10,629 nucleotides of DNA from Acidobacteriota bacterium (GTDB lineage: Bacteria; Acidobacteriota; Terriglobia; Acidoferrales; UBA7541). Below are positions 1 through 6,516 of the stretch, piece after piece. The notes below the pieces were generated by a model. It did not search any database. It saw only the letters and a list, made by a program, of their open reading frames with translations, and was not told the origin of the DNA. Every line of letters begins with the position of its first letter. Position 1 is the stretch's first letter. The DNA is taken from NCBI GenBank assembly GCA_019239815.1, contig JAFAZL010000711.1:1-10629 (forward strand). Reading direction: 5' to 3'. The translations under genes and the position numbers were made by a program.

Positions 1-2
1 AG

Positions 3-431
3 ATCTCGGGAATGGATATCGGCCAGACCGTGGTCGTCTCCGATCGAGCCTGCGTCGCTGTTGAGGCGATGGAAGGTACCGACGAGACGATCGCCCGCGC
101 GGCGCGAATCGTGAGCGGCAAGCCGCTCGTCGTCGTGAAAGTGAGTAAACCCAATCAGGACATGCGTTTCGATGTACCCGTGGTTGGCTTGCCCACCATC
201 GAACAAATGAAGAATGCTCACGCCACTGCAATCGCGATTGACGCGGGGCGTACCTTGTTGTTCGACCGGGAAAAATTGATTGCCGAGGCCGACGCGGCGG
301 GAATCGCCATTCAGGCTGTTCCGTTCGCGGCGGCGACGCCAAGTGTTGGCGATCGCGTCGGTGCTGGAGATACTTCCGCGGGTGCTCCCGCGGAACTGGG
401 GACCGTATCCGGGGGAATGAAGAAGCAATGA
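3..431 (+). CDS. lpxI: LpxI, UDP-2,3-diacylglucosamine pyrophosphatase, C-terminal part (5' end outside window)
   Basis: LpxI hydrolyses UDP-2,3-diacylglucosamine to lipid X (2,3-diacylglucosamine 1-phosphate) and UMP at the cytoplasmic face of the inner membrane, in lipid A synthesis. It replaces LpxH in many bacteria. The reading frame is open from the first full codon, so the N-terminal part is missing. What remains matches the C-terminal catalytic domain (formerly DUF1009): DIGQTVVV near the start, then AVEAMEGTDETI, then VVKVSKPNQDMRFDVPVVG, then the AIAIDAGRTLLFDRE block. Family members usually end soon after the equivalent of GIAIQAV. Here about 35 further residues rich in Ala, Gly, Ser and Pro follow, which look disordered. 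The stop overlaps the next gene's start by 4 nt (ATGA). The family call is confident; the extra tail is the only oddity. Confidence 0.92.
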   Translation: MSGMDIGQTVVVSDRACVAVEAMEGTDETIARAARIVSGKPLVVVKVSKPNQDMRFDVPVVGLPTIEQMKNAHATAIAIDAGRTLLFDREKLIAEADAAGIAIQAVPFAAATPSVGDRVGAGDTSAGAPAELGTVSGGMKKQ

Positions 432-1429
432 GTGCGGTGGCCGGAAATAACAACAGGATACGTGTGGCTGTCGTCGGCGCCGGCGAATTCGGACGCAACC
501 ACGCTCGCGTCTACCGAGAACTTCCTGGCGCTAATCTCGTCGGGGTCTACGACAAAAATCCCGACCGCGCGGCGCAGGTTGCCACGGAATTTCAGACGAA
601 AGCGTTTGCTTCGTTAGAGGATCTGCGCGGCCAGGTCGATGCCGCAAGCGTAGCGGTTCCGACCATCGATCATGCAAATGTTGGGTGCCGGTTGATGGAA
701 CTCGGCGTCGATGTCCTCGTCGAGAAGCCGATGGGGAGCGATCTCGCCGAAGCCGACGCGCTCCTTGCCGCCGCCAAAAAGTTCTCGCGCATTCTACAAG
801 TCGGACACGTCGAACGCTTCAATCCCGCGGTGATTGCAGTCGAACCAATCGTTAGCCGTCCTCTATTTTTCGAAGTTCATCGCTTGGGTGTGTTTACGCC
901 GCGCAGCCTCGACGTGGACGTGATCTACGATTTGATGATTCATGACCTCGACATTCTGCTCACGCTCGTCAAAGAGCAGGTTACTGAAGTGAAAGCCGTC
1001 GGCATTCCGGTTCTCACCGAGAAGGTAGACATCGCGCATGCGCGCCTGGAATTCACAGGGGGAGCCGTCGCCAACATCACCGCAAGTCGAGTTTCCACCG
1101 AACGCGTCCGCAAAGTACGGTTTTTCCAGCATCACGAGTACATCTCGCTCGATTACGCTCGCCGCGATGCTCTGCGCGTTTCCGTCAAGAAGCCGGGACC
1201 CCAGCCGGAATTTGCATTTGAAAAACTCAACGCACCCGCCATTGAGCCGCTGCACGCTGAGCTGGAAGAATTCCTCGACTGCGTGCGCACGCGCCGAGAG
1301 CCTCGCACCGGAGGCTCTGCTGGCCGCGCCGCGCTCGATCTGGCGCAACGCGTCATGGCAAGCATCCAGGAACACGGAGAGCGCGTCCAACTGCTAGCCT
1401 TTGCCGCCGCTCAGAAAATAGACGAATGA
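428..1429 (+). CDS. Gfo/Idh/MocA-family NAD(P)-dependent oxidoreductase, candidate GnnA-like UDP-GlcNAc 3-dehydrogenase
   Basis: This 333-residue protein has the Gfo/Idh/MocA layout. An N-terminal Rossmann fold carries GAGEFGRNH (17-25) for the dinucleotide. The family EKP motif (99-101) holds the usual catalytic lysine. GHVERFNPA (126-134) follows, then an alpha/beta substrate domain with DLMIHDLDILL (168-178), whose His172 sits where the family has a conserved histidine. There is no signal peptide, so it should be cytosolic. It starts inside the lpxI stop codon (ATGA) and its own stop overlaps the next start the same way. Family members oxidise or reduce sugars or sugar nucleotides. Next to lpxI, the best-known precedent is GnnA, which oxidises the 3-OH of UDP-GlcNAc before GnnB transamination, giving amide-linked lipid A. 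That substrate is inferred from context and general resemblance. A gnnB partner is not in the window. Confidence 0.9.
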   Translation: MSAVAGNNNRIRVAVVGAGEFGRNHARVYRELPGANLVGVYDKNPDRAAQVATEFQTKAFASLEDLRGQVDAASVAVPTIDHANVGCRLMELGVDVLVEKPMGSDLAEADALLAAAKKFSRILQVGHVERFNPAVIAVEPIVSRPLFFEVHRLGVFTPRSLDVDVIYDLMIHDLDILLTLVKEQVTEVKAVGIPVLTEKVDIAHARLEFTGGAVANITASRVSTERVRKVRFFQHHEYISLDYARRDALRVSVKKPGPQPEFAFEKLNAPAIEPLHAELEEFLDCVRTRREPRTGGSAGRAALDLAQRVMASIQEHGERVQLLAFAAAQKIDE

Positions 1430-2772
1430 TCCCAAGACTTCTCGTTCCCGAGGGTGCGAAGCCGCCCGCCGCCGATGCCGTATCGACGCGACGGCGCCCA
1501 ACCGCATTGGACGATCGCAAACTCGTACCCTCGACGCTGCCGATCGTTCCGCTCGATGGCAGGAGCACGATCCCGTCTTCGCTGCCGCTGGAATCGATTG
1601 CGGCGCGCGTGGTTGTGCCGCGCGATGTGAAGCCATCCGAGTTTGTTCGTGAAGAAAAAGAGGACCTGCCGCTACAGCCGACCGATCTCGACGAGCGCGT
1701 GATTGTCCCGCAAGGCGCGGCGCCCCCGGAAGTCATCGAGCCGATTCACAACATCCCGACCGATCTCGTCGAGACCGACGTCTTCATGACCGGCGAGGTC
1801 AACCTTCTCAACAAGGAAACGCCGGCAAAGGATCGCGCCGAACTGGTGAAGTCGGTGATGTCGTTCGCGGCGCACATCCTCTTCATCGCTTTTTTGATTT
1901 TCGAGCCGAAGATTTTCCCGCCGCATGCGCCGACGCAGGAAGAAAACGAATTGGCGCGCCGGCAGATGACGATTTTGTTGCCGCCCGGCGCGTTGGACGA
2001 ACTAAAGACTCCGCCGCGCCCTCGGCAGCCGCCCGTGCACGTCGATCCTAAGGTCTTGCGCCGAGTTGCGCCTCCGGTGCCAAAACCGGAAGCCGTGCCT
2101 GCTCCGACGCCGGTGCCGAAGCAGCCCGAGAAACCGAAGGAACTGCCGAGCGCACCGACGCCGCAGCCTCAACAGTTACCGCCGAAGGCGCAAGACGAAT
2201 CTGCTGCTAAACAGGATGCTCCGAAGCAGCCGTTGAAACTCGAGACTCCGCAGCAACAGCCAACGAAAGATGCGTTGCTGCTTCCCAAGAATTCGCTTGG
2301 CGGGTCGCTTCGCGATTCGATCCGGGAATCATCGCGGATGAATGCGCCGACCGCACTCGGCGGTGGCGGTCAGGTGCCGAGCAACAGCGGTTTGCCCGGA
2401 GCCGGTGGCCAGGCCCAGGCCTACGGCAACATGGAGATGCTCACGCCGACCGAAGGCGTGGACTTCAACGACTATCTCCATCGTGTGTACATTATCGTGA
2501 AGCGAAATTGGTTCTCGGTCATGCCGGAGTCCGTACGATTGGGCGATAAGGGTGTCGTCTCTCTGCAGTTTCGCATCATGAAAAACGGCGTCGTTCCCGA
2601 CGGCGAGCCTGTGCGACTCTCGACGTCGGGCAAAGAACCGCTCGATCGCGCGGCGGTTTCGTCTATTCGCGCATCGAGCCCGTTCGAGCCTTTGCCCCCG
2701 GCGTTCAGCGGGCCTTATATTGAGTTGCGTTTCACGTATTTCTACAATTTGCAACCGAACTACGGGCAATAA
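1426..2772 (+). CDS. TonB-family envelope protein with long cytoplasmic head, one membrane span, Pro-rich linker and C-terminal TonB domain
   Basis: This 448-residue protein has four visible parts. Residues 1-140 are hydrophilic and hold several short degenerate repeats around a V-P step: RLLVPEGAKP, RKLVPSTLP, RVVVPRDVKP and RVIVPQGAAP. Residues about 142-159 form one hydrophobic segment, which puts the head in the cytoplasm and the rest in the periplasm. Residues about 186-285 are rich in Pro, Lys and Gln, like the periplasm-spanning linkers of TonB and TolA. Residues about 343-442 look like a TonB C-terminal domain (YLHRVYIIVKRNW, then VSLQFRIMKNG, then SSPFEPLPPAFSG and a final beta strand). 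TonB proteins pass proton-motive energy to outer-membrane receptors. No exbB or exbD lies here, so it may serve another envelope link. The large head before the membrane span is unusual, because classical TonB has only a short one. It overlaps the previous gene by ATGA. Confidence 0.85.
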   Translation: MIPRLLVPEGAKPPAADAVSTRRRPTALDDRKLVPSTLPIVPLDGRSTIPSSLPLESIAARVVVPRDVKPSEFVREEKEDLPLQPTDLDERVIVPQGAAPPEVIEPIHNIPTDLVETDVFMTGEVNLLNKETPAKDRAELVKSVMSFAAHILFIAFLIFEPKIFPPHAPTQEENELARRQMTILLPPGALDELKTPPRPRQPPVHVDPKVLRRVAPPVPKPEAVPAPTPVPKQPEKPKELPSAPTPQPQQLPPKAQDESAAKQDAPKQPLKLETPQQQPTKDALLLPKNSLGGSLRDSIRESSRMNAPTALGGGGQVPSNSGLPGAGGQAQAYGNMEMLTPTEGVDFNDYLHRVYIIVKRNWFSVMPESVRLGDKGVVSLQFRIMKNGVVPDGEPVRLSTSGKEPLDRAAVSSIRASSPFEPLPPAFSGPYIELRFTYFYNLQPNYGQ

Positions 2773-2783
2773 AGTGCCAAGCT

Positions 2784-2787
2784 AAGG
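2784..2787 (+). promoter_or_regulatory. Shine-Dalgarno site for the 32-residue peptide gene
   Basis: AAGG stands 7 nt before the ATG at 2795, in the 22-nt gap after the TonB-family stop codon. It is short but well placed, and it supports the small downstream reading frame as a real gene. Confidence 0.5.
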
Positions 2788-2794
2788 CTGATTC

Positions 2795-2893
2795 ATGAAG
2801 ATCGCGCGCCAACAGATTCTCGGCAGCCTGATTCTGGCTTTGTTCGTCTTGATTTTCTTGTTCGTTCGTGCCCGCCACATTCTGTTTCCATGA
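2795..2893 (+). CDS. Small hydrophobic 32-residue membrane peptide, coupled to miaA
   Basis: An ATG with AAGG 7 nt upstream opens 32 codons and closes on TGA at 2891-2893. That stop overlaps the miaA start by 4 nt (ATGA), the same junction type as two others in this operon. The peptide begins MKIARQQ, runs through a hydrophobic stretch from residue 8 to about 24 (ILGSLILALFVLIFLFV), and ends RARHILFP. This reads as one transmembrane helix with basic residues on both sides. It fits the gap between the TonB-family gene and miaA almost exactly. I do not recognise a family. It could be a functional small membrane protein or a leader peptide that couples miaA translation to the operon. Start choice, composition and junction favour a real gene, but 32 codons can occur by chance. 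Confidence 0.6.
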   Translation: MKIARQQILGSLILALFVLIFLFVRARHILFP

Positions 2894-3840
2894 GCAACGA
2901 CAAATCGCTCGCGCCGCTGGTCGTGATACTCGGTCCGACCGCCTCCGGGAAATCCACGCTTGGAGTTTGGCTCGCAGAGCGAATTGGCGGCGAGATCGTC
3001 GCGTGCGATTCGACGCAGCTTTATAAAGGGTTCGACATTGGCACGGCGAAGCCTTCCTTGGCTGAGCGGCACGGAGTTCCGCATCATCTCATCGATCTGC
3101 TCGAACCTACCGAGCCTGCAACGGCGGGCGGTTATCGGGAGGCTGCGATTGCCGTCCTCGACGACTTGCGCCGCCGCAATCGCATTCCGATTTTGACCGT
3201 CGGAACTGGGCTCTATCTTCGCGCGCTCCTGGAAGGCTTGGCTGATGTTCCTCAACGATCGGAGGAACTGCGGGAGCGATTGCGTGAGAGCCGTGATCGG
3301 AAGCCGGCAGGTCATCTGCATCGAGTACTACGTCGTCTCGACCCCGACGCGGCGAATAAAATCGCGGCGGCCGACGAACAAAAACTCATTCGTGCAATTG
3401 AAGTATGCCTGCTCACAAAACGTCCTCTAACGCTTGTCTATAAAGAAGGGCGGTCACCATTGGAAGGCTGGCGCCCGATCAAAGTTGGATTGCAGCCTCA
3501 GAGAGAATCGCTCTACGAAAAAATTCAGGCGCGAACGGAATCGATGCTCGCTCACGGTTGGCTCGATGAAGTGCGCAGCCTGATGAGTCGCGGCCTCGCA
3601 GATAAAGCGAAACCGTTCGATTTCATTGGATATCGTGAGTTGCGCGCGGTCGCGCGCGACGAAATGCAACTCGCCGATGCCAAAGCCGCGATTCAGCAGG
3701 CGACGCGCCGCTACGCCAAGCGCCAGATCACGTGGTTCCGGCGAGAAGCCGGAGTGCGATGGCTCGACGGCTTTGGCGATTCGCCGAAAATTAAAGCTGC
3801 GGCCCTCGACTCGATCACGCGATCGCTGCGACCGAGATAG
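2890..3840 (+). CDS. miaA: tRNA dimethylallyltransferase MiaA
   Basis: MiaA transfers the dimethylallyl group from DMAPP to N6 of A37 in tRNAs reading UNN codons. This is the first step to ms2i6A, which stabilises codon-anticodon pairing. The 316 residues match the family's usual length. The P-loop is GPTASGKS (15-22). DSTQLY (40-45) matches the conserved D-S-x-Q-x-Y motif. IGTAKP (50-55) and VPHHLID (63-69) are the usual substrate-site blocks. TVGTGLY (103-109) replaces the more common V-G-G-T-G-L-Y. GYRELRAV (248-255) and RRYAKRQITWFR (273-284) are the typical C-terminal tRNA-binding motifs. The start overlaps the stop of the small membrane peptide gene, so translation is probably coupled. 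The hfq gene, a frequent neighbour of miaA in Proteobacteria, does not follow. It appears to be the last gene of the operon. Confidence 0.97.
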   Translation: MSNDKSLAPLVVILGPTASGKSTLGVWLAERIGGEIVACDSTQLYKGFDIGTAKPSLAERHGVPHHLIDLLEPTEPATAGGYREAAIAVLDDLRRRNRIPILTVGTGLYLRALLEGLADVPQRSEELRERLRESRDRKPAGHLHRVLRRLDPDAANKIAAADEQKLIRAIEVCLLTKRPLTLVYKEGRSPLEGWRPIKVGLQPQRESLYEKIQARTESMLAHGWLDEVRSLMSRGLADKAKPFDFIGYRELRAVARDEMQLADAKAAIQQATRRYAKRQITWFRREAGVRWLDGFGDSPKIKAAALDSITRSLRPR

Positions 3841-3852
3841 TTCGGAGCGATC

Positions 3853-3872
3853 AGGGCAGTTGATGCCCTCTC
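3853..3872 (+). terminator. Weak terminator-like hairpin after miaA
   Basis: AGGGCA (3853-3858) pairs with TGCCCT (3864-3869) around a 5-nt loop, 13 nt after the miaA stop and just past the stop of the convergent minus-strand gene. The following bases (CTCTTAAC) are only modestly T-rich, and the minus-strand exit has no T run. It could slow polymerase from either side, but it is not a canonical intrinsic terminator. Confidence 0.4.
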
Positions 3873-4490
3873 TTAACGCAATGGCGGCCAACTTCTAGGC
3901 CCTACATCTAAAAGCGGTTGCTTCAAACGGGCGGCAGAACGAACGACGAGATCATATGAGAAATCGACTGCGGAGTTTCGAACTAAGATAGCTAGTAGCG
4001 ACTCGTCCGCGAAAAACTGCTTCTCCAAGGCGAAAACGGTGTCCGCGGACAATTTCTGAGCGGCATCCTTTAAACCTTCATCAAGGCTAATCGCTTGTTC
4101 GACTGCGGCCATGGATGGTATCGAACGAGTTCCCAGAATCCTGAATCGATCACCCGGCCAGAATTCACTTACGAGACTTAGTATTCTTCCAGCGGCTGTC
4201 ACACTGTACAAGGCGCCAATTTTGGAGTAACCGACTAGCGACGCCGAGCTAGCGATTTCCTCTGGAATTCTCTTTCTCGGTCGTTGAAGTTCGAACCAGC
4301 GATTTTCGACGCTTCGGCCGAGAGCCCCGCATACTTCCATGTAGAATCCCAAGTACGAATCGTACTCTTCGGCACAAGCTGCTACTCGAATCAAAGAGTT
4401 TTCTGCACCTCTTTCGACGGAGACAAAGTTGTTGTCTTCACTTGGGCTGGGCCCGAGTCGAACGAACCAGTTTCCCAAACCTACTTTCAT
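3873..4490 (-). CDS. Hypothetical protein, 205 residues, possibly acquired
   Basis: I do not recognise this protein. The frame runs 205 codons from ATG at 4490 to TAA. No in-frame ATG, GTG or TTG lies upstream before a stop at 4572-4574, so the start is well fixed, although no good Shine-Dalgarno site precedes it. The product is soluble-looking, with no signal peptide or membrane span and a mixed alpha/beta composition. A Trp/aromatic-rich first half includes DSYLGFYMEVCGALGR and NRWFEL. A more helical second half includes the segments AAQKLSADTVFALEKQFF and DLVVRSAARLKQPLLD. Codon use differs from its neighbours: AGA, CTA, TTA and ATA recur here and are scarce in the flanking genes. It stands alone and converges on miaA. 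This fits a horizontally acquired or lineage-specific gene. A spurious frame is possible, but the composition looks protein-like. Confidence 0.6.
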   Translation of the reverse strand: MKVGLGNWFVRLGPSPSEDNNFVSVERGAENSLIRVAACAEEYDSYLGFYMEVCGALGRSVENRWFELQRPRKRIPEEIASSASLVGYSKIGALYSVTAAGRILSLVSEFWPGDRFRILGTRSIPSMAAVEQAISLDEGLKDAAQKLSADTVFALEKQFFADESLLAILVRNSAVDFSYDLVVRSAARLKQPLLDVGPRSWPPLR

Positions 4491-4683
4491 AGTCCTGACG
4501 GCACTCGTGCCATTTGAGTCCTGTGAAGTGTTAAGTAAGCATAACTGTTTTTGGCACAGGCCAGCGCGCCGCTAGCCCGCGTCGTATTTATCCAAACACG
4601 ATAAGCGGAGGAGGCCACAGCCGAAAAGTCAACCTATTGATAGCATCGCCTCTGCGGCCCCAATTCGACTAAGGTGCATACAC

Positions 4684-4712
4684 TCGCCGCACTCTATTCC
4701 TCAGCGTATAAT
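4684..4712 (+). promoter_or_regulatory. Sigma-70-type promoter for hflX
   Basis: A perfect TATAAT box stands at 4707-4712. Seventeen bases upstream is TCGCCG (4684-4689), a weak match (3 of 6) to TTGACA. Transcription would start near 4719, giving a leader of about 70 nt before the hflX ATG. The perfect -10 is the main evidence. Confidence 0.55.
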
Positions 4713-4720
4713 CCACGATT

Positions 4721-4735
4721 GGAAGGAAAACTTCC
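4721..4735 (+). promoter_or_regulatory. Small hairpin at the 5' end of the hflX leader
   Basis: GGAAG (4721-4725) and CTTCC (4731-4735) can pair around GAAAA, almost at the predicted transcript start. A 5' terminal stem could stabilise the mRNA. It is short and may be chance. Confidence 0.3.
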
Positions 4736-4787
4736 TGGGTTTCTTATGGATCGATACAGTGGAAGCAATGATCGCATCATCTGAACG

Positions 4788-6170
4788 ATGAAGACCCCTC
4801 AGGCCACAACATCCTCCGAGCGCGTCGTGCTCGTCGGCGTCACCTTCAAGCGCTCCAAGCGCATTCCGGCGCACATGATCGCCGAACAAGGCCAGGACTC
4901 GCTCGACGAACTCGTCGAACTCGCGCGCAGTGCTGGCGCCGATGTTGCCGCTACGATTCATCAGGTGCGCGACGTCGCCGACTCCGCCACCCTCGTCGGT
5001 CGCGGTAAGCTCGATGAGATTCGCGCCGAAGTGAACGCGCAAAAAGCTGCGCTCATCATTTTTGATGGCAATCTCTCGCCGGTGCAACAGCGCAACATCG
5101 AAGCGATCACGGAATGTCGCGTGATCGACCGCACCCAGCTCATTCTTGATATTTTCGCGAAGCATGCGCGCAGCCGCGAAGGTCAGTTGCAGGTTGAACT
5201 CGCTCAACTTAATTACATGCTGCCCCGTCTCACGGGGCGCGGCGCCGCGATGTCACGCCTCGGCGGCAAGAGTGGCGGCGGAGGAGCAGGTGGGGCTGGC
5301 GGTGGCGCAGGCCGCATCGGCGTTCGCGGCCCTGGCGAAAAGAAACTAGAGACCGACCGTCGTCGCATTCGCGATCGCGTCGCAAAAATTCAGAAGGCGA
5401 TCGATGAAGTCCGGAAACAGCGCTCGCTGCGTCGCGACGCGCGCAACGCGGTTCCACTCGGCACGGTTGCGCTCGTCGGCTACACCAACGCCGGAAAATC
5501 CACGCTATTCAACGCGCTCAGCCACGCTGAGGTGCTTGTTTCGTCGCGGATGTTCGCCACGCTCGACCCGACTATTCGCGCGATTCGCCTTCCGTCCAAT
5601 CGTCGAGTCCTTGTGTCTGATACGGTCGGATTCATCCGCGATTTGCCGAAGGGATTGATGACAGCCTTTCGTGCCACTCTGGAAGAAGTGCAAGAAGCAG
5701 CGGTCATCCTGCACGTCAGCGACGTTTCGAATCCGCACCACGATGAACTCGACGAAGAGGTCGAGAAAATACTGGGTGAGCTCGGAGTCAACGGTCGCCC
5801 TGTCCTGCGCGTCCTCAACAAAATTGATCTTTTGTCGCCGGTGCTCAAGGAGACTCTCGAATCAAGCGTTGCGCGCGCGAACGGCGCGGGACCAGTTTTG
5901 GTCTCGGCAAAGACCGGGAAGGGAATCGACGAATTGCTCCGCCGCATCGACACCGCACTGCCCATCGATCCGGTTGTCACCCTGTCGCTTCGAATGCCGA
6001 TGACCGAAGGCCGCACGCTCGCGCTCGTTCACGCCATGGGCAAAGTGCTACACTCCATCGTCGAAGATTCGCATATGCGCATGGTCGCCGAAGTTCCCGA
6101 ATCTATCGCCCGACGCCTGCGGCTGAACCAATATTTGACCAATGGAACTCCAGCGGCTCATTCTGCGTAG
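4788..6170 (+). CDS. hflX: GTPase HflX
   Basis: HflX binds the 50S subunit and splits or rescues stalled 70S ribosomes, typically under heat or antibiotic stress. The 460 residues show the N-terminal HflX domain (about 11-150, with LVGRGKLDEI and FDGNLSPVQQRN), the linker signature GPGEKKLETDRRRI, a coiled segment, and the GTPase domain. The G motifs are G1 GYTNAGKS (231-238), TLDPT (258-262), G3 DTVGF (278-282), G4 NKID (344-347) and G5 SAKTGKG (373-379). A C-terminal domain follows. A Gly/Ala-rich run (about 163-175) enlarges the loop between MSRLGG and RGPGE, which is usually only a few residues. The ATG has no clear Shine-Dalgarno site. Short upstream frames (4746-4784 and 4768-4791) precede it, the second overlapping the ATG as ATGA. 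The gene has its own promoter and is followed 21 nt later by a small membrane protein gene. Confidence 0.96.
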   Translation: MKTPQATTSSERVVLVGVTFKRSKRIPAHMIAEQGQDSLDELVELARSAGADVAATIHQVRDVADSATLVGRGKLDEIRAEVNAQKAALIIFDGNLSPVQQRNIEAITECRVIDRTQLILDIFAKHARSREGQLQVELAQLNYMLPRLTGRGAAMSRLGGKSGGGGAGGAGGGAGRIGVRGPGEKKLETDRRRIRDRVAKIQKAIDEVRKQRSLRRDARNAVPLGTVALVGYTNAGKSTLFNALSHAEVLVSSRMFATLDPTIRAIRLPSNRRVLVSDTVGFIRDLPKGLMTAFRATLEEVQEAAVILHVSDVSNPHHDELDEEVEKILGELGVNGRPVLRVLNKIDLLSPVLKETLESSVARANGAGPVLVSAKTGKGIDELLRRIDTALPIDPVVTLSLRMPMTEGRTLALVHAMGKVLHSIVEDSHMRMVAEVPESIARRLRLNQYLTNGTPAAHSA

Positions 6171-6178
6171 TAGGTAGT

Positions 6179-6184
6179 GGAGGG
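6179..6184 (+). promoter_or_regulatory. Strong Shine-Dalgarno site that fixes the start of the small membrane protein
   Basis: GGAGGG lies 7 nt before the ATG at 6192. A GTG at 6177 is in frame but overlaps this site, so the ATG is the better start. Confidence 0.75.
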
Positions 6185-6191
6185 TCTGACC

Positions 6192-6401
6192 ATGGCTGCT
6201 TTCCTTCTCTGGATCATTCTTTTCATTCTCTGCTGGCCGTTGGCTCTGTTGGCGTTGATCGCCTATCCCTTTGTGTGGCTGATTCTTCTTCCATTCCGTA
6301 TCGTCGGAATCGCCGTGGGCGGCGTACTGGCACTCCTCACCGCGATCTTCTTCCTCCCTGTTCGACTCCTCCGCGGGCCATCGGCCGTGCGCGCTTGGTA
6401 G
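6192..6401 (+). CDS. Small integral membrane protein, 69 residues
   Basis: A strong GGAGGG site 7 nt upstream supports this ATG. The product is almost wholly hydrophobic. One helix spans about residues 4-31 (rich in Leu, Ile, Trp and Phe, with a Pro at 16), PFR makes a short turn at 34-36, and a second helix spans about 37-58. A basic tail with VRLLRG follows. The arginines at the turn and tail suggest both lie on the cytoplasmic side, with a hairpin in the inner membrane. It lies 21 nt after hflX in the same direction and probably shares its transcript. I do not recognise a named family, and no catalytic residues are visible. Its existence is well supported by the ribosome site and composition; its function is unknown. 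Confidence 0.75.
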   Translation: MAAFLLWIILFILCWPLALLALIAYPFVWLILLPFRIVGIAVGGVLALLTAIFFLPVRLLRGPSAVRAW

Positions 6402-6516
6402 AAGCTCACCGCCAGCTATCGCTAGTAACGTTCGAGTAAAATCGATTCGAAACGCGCTATTTCGCAGCCATTCACACGATTTTCTAAATCGCCGCTCAAC
6501 GTTTACACAAGCTCGC

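Larger units (their letters stand above)
4491..4787. other. Intergenic region between the orphan gene and hflX
   Basis: This 297-base divergent spacer contains the hflX promoter near its right end (4684-4712). Other structure is minor. A GGCAC/GTGCC hairpin (4500-4511) lies just upstream of the minus-strand gene. TTATC and GATAA form a short inverted repeat (4588-4604). A GGAGGAGG run (4607-4614) has no start codon at a usable distance. GGCCACAG (4613-4620) and CTGCGGCC (4652-4659) form an imperfect inverted repeat. I see no convincing minus-strand promoter and no RNA gene. Confidence 0.5.

Noticed and set aside
863..1390. 175-codon open frame on the minus strand opposite the oxidoreductase gene
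   Set aside because: It lies wholly opposite a gene with clear family motifs, has no ribosome site, and its product resembles no protein. It is a GC-driven antisense frame.
2782..3321. 179-codon minus-strand frame opposite miaA
   Set aside because: miaA has complete family motifs on the plus strand, and the antisense product shows no recognisable domain.
4607..4614. GGAGGAGG resembling a strong ribosome binding site
   Set aside because: No ATG, GTG or TTG follows at a usable distance. The nearest TTG, about 24 nt on, opens only 11 codons.
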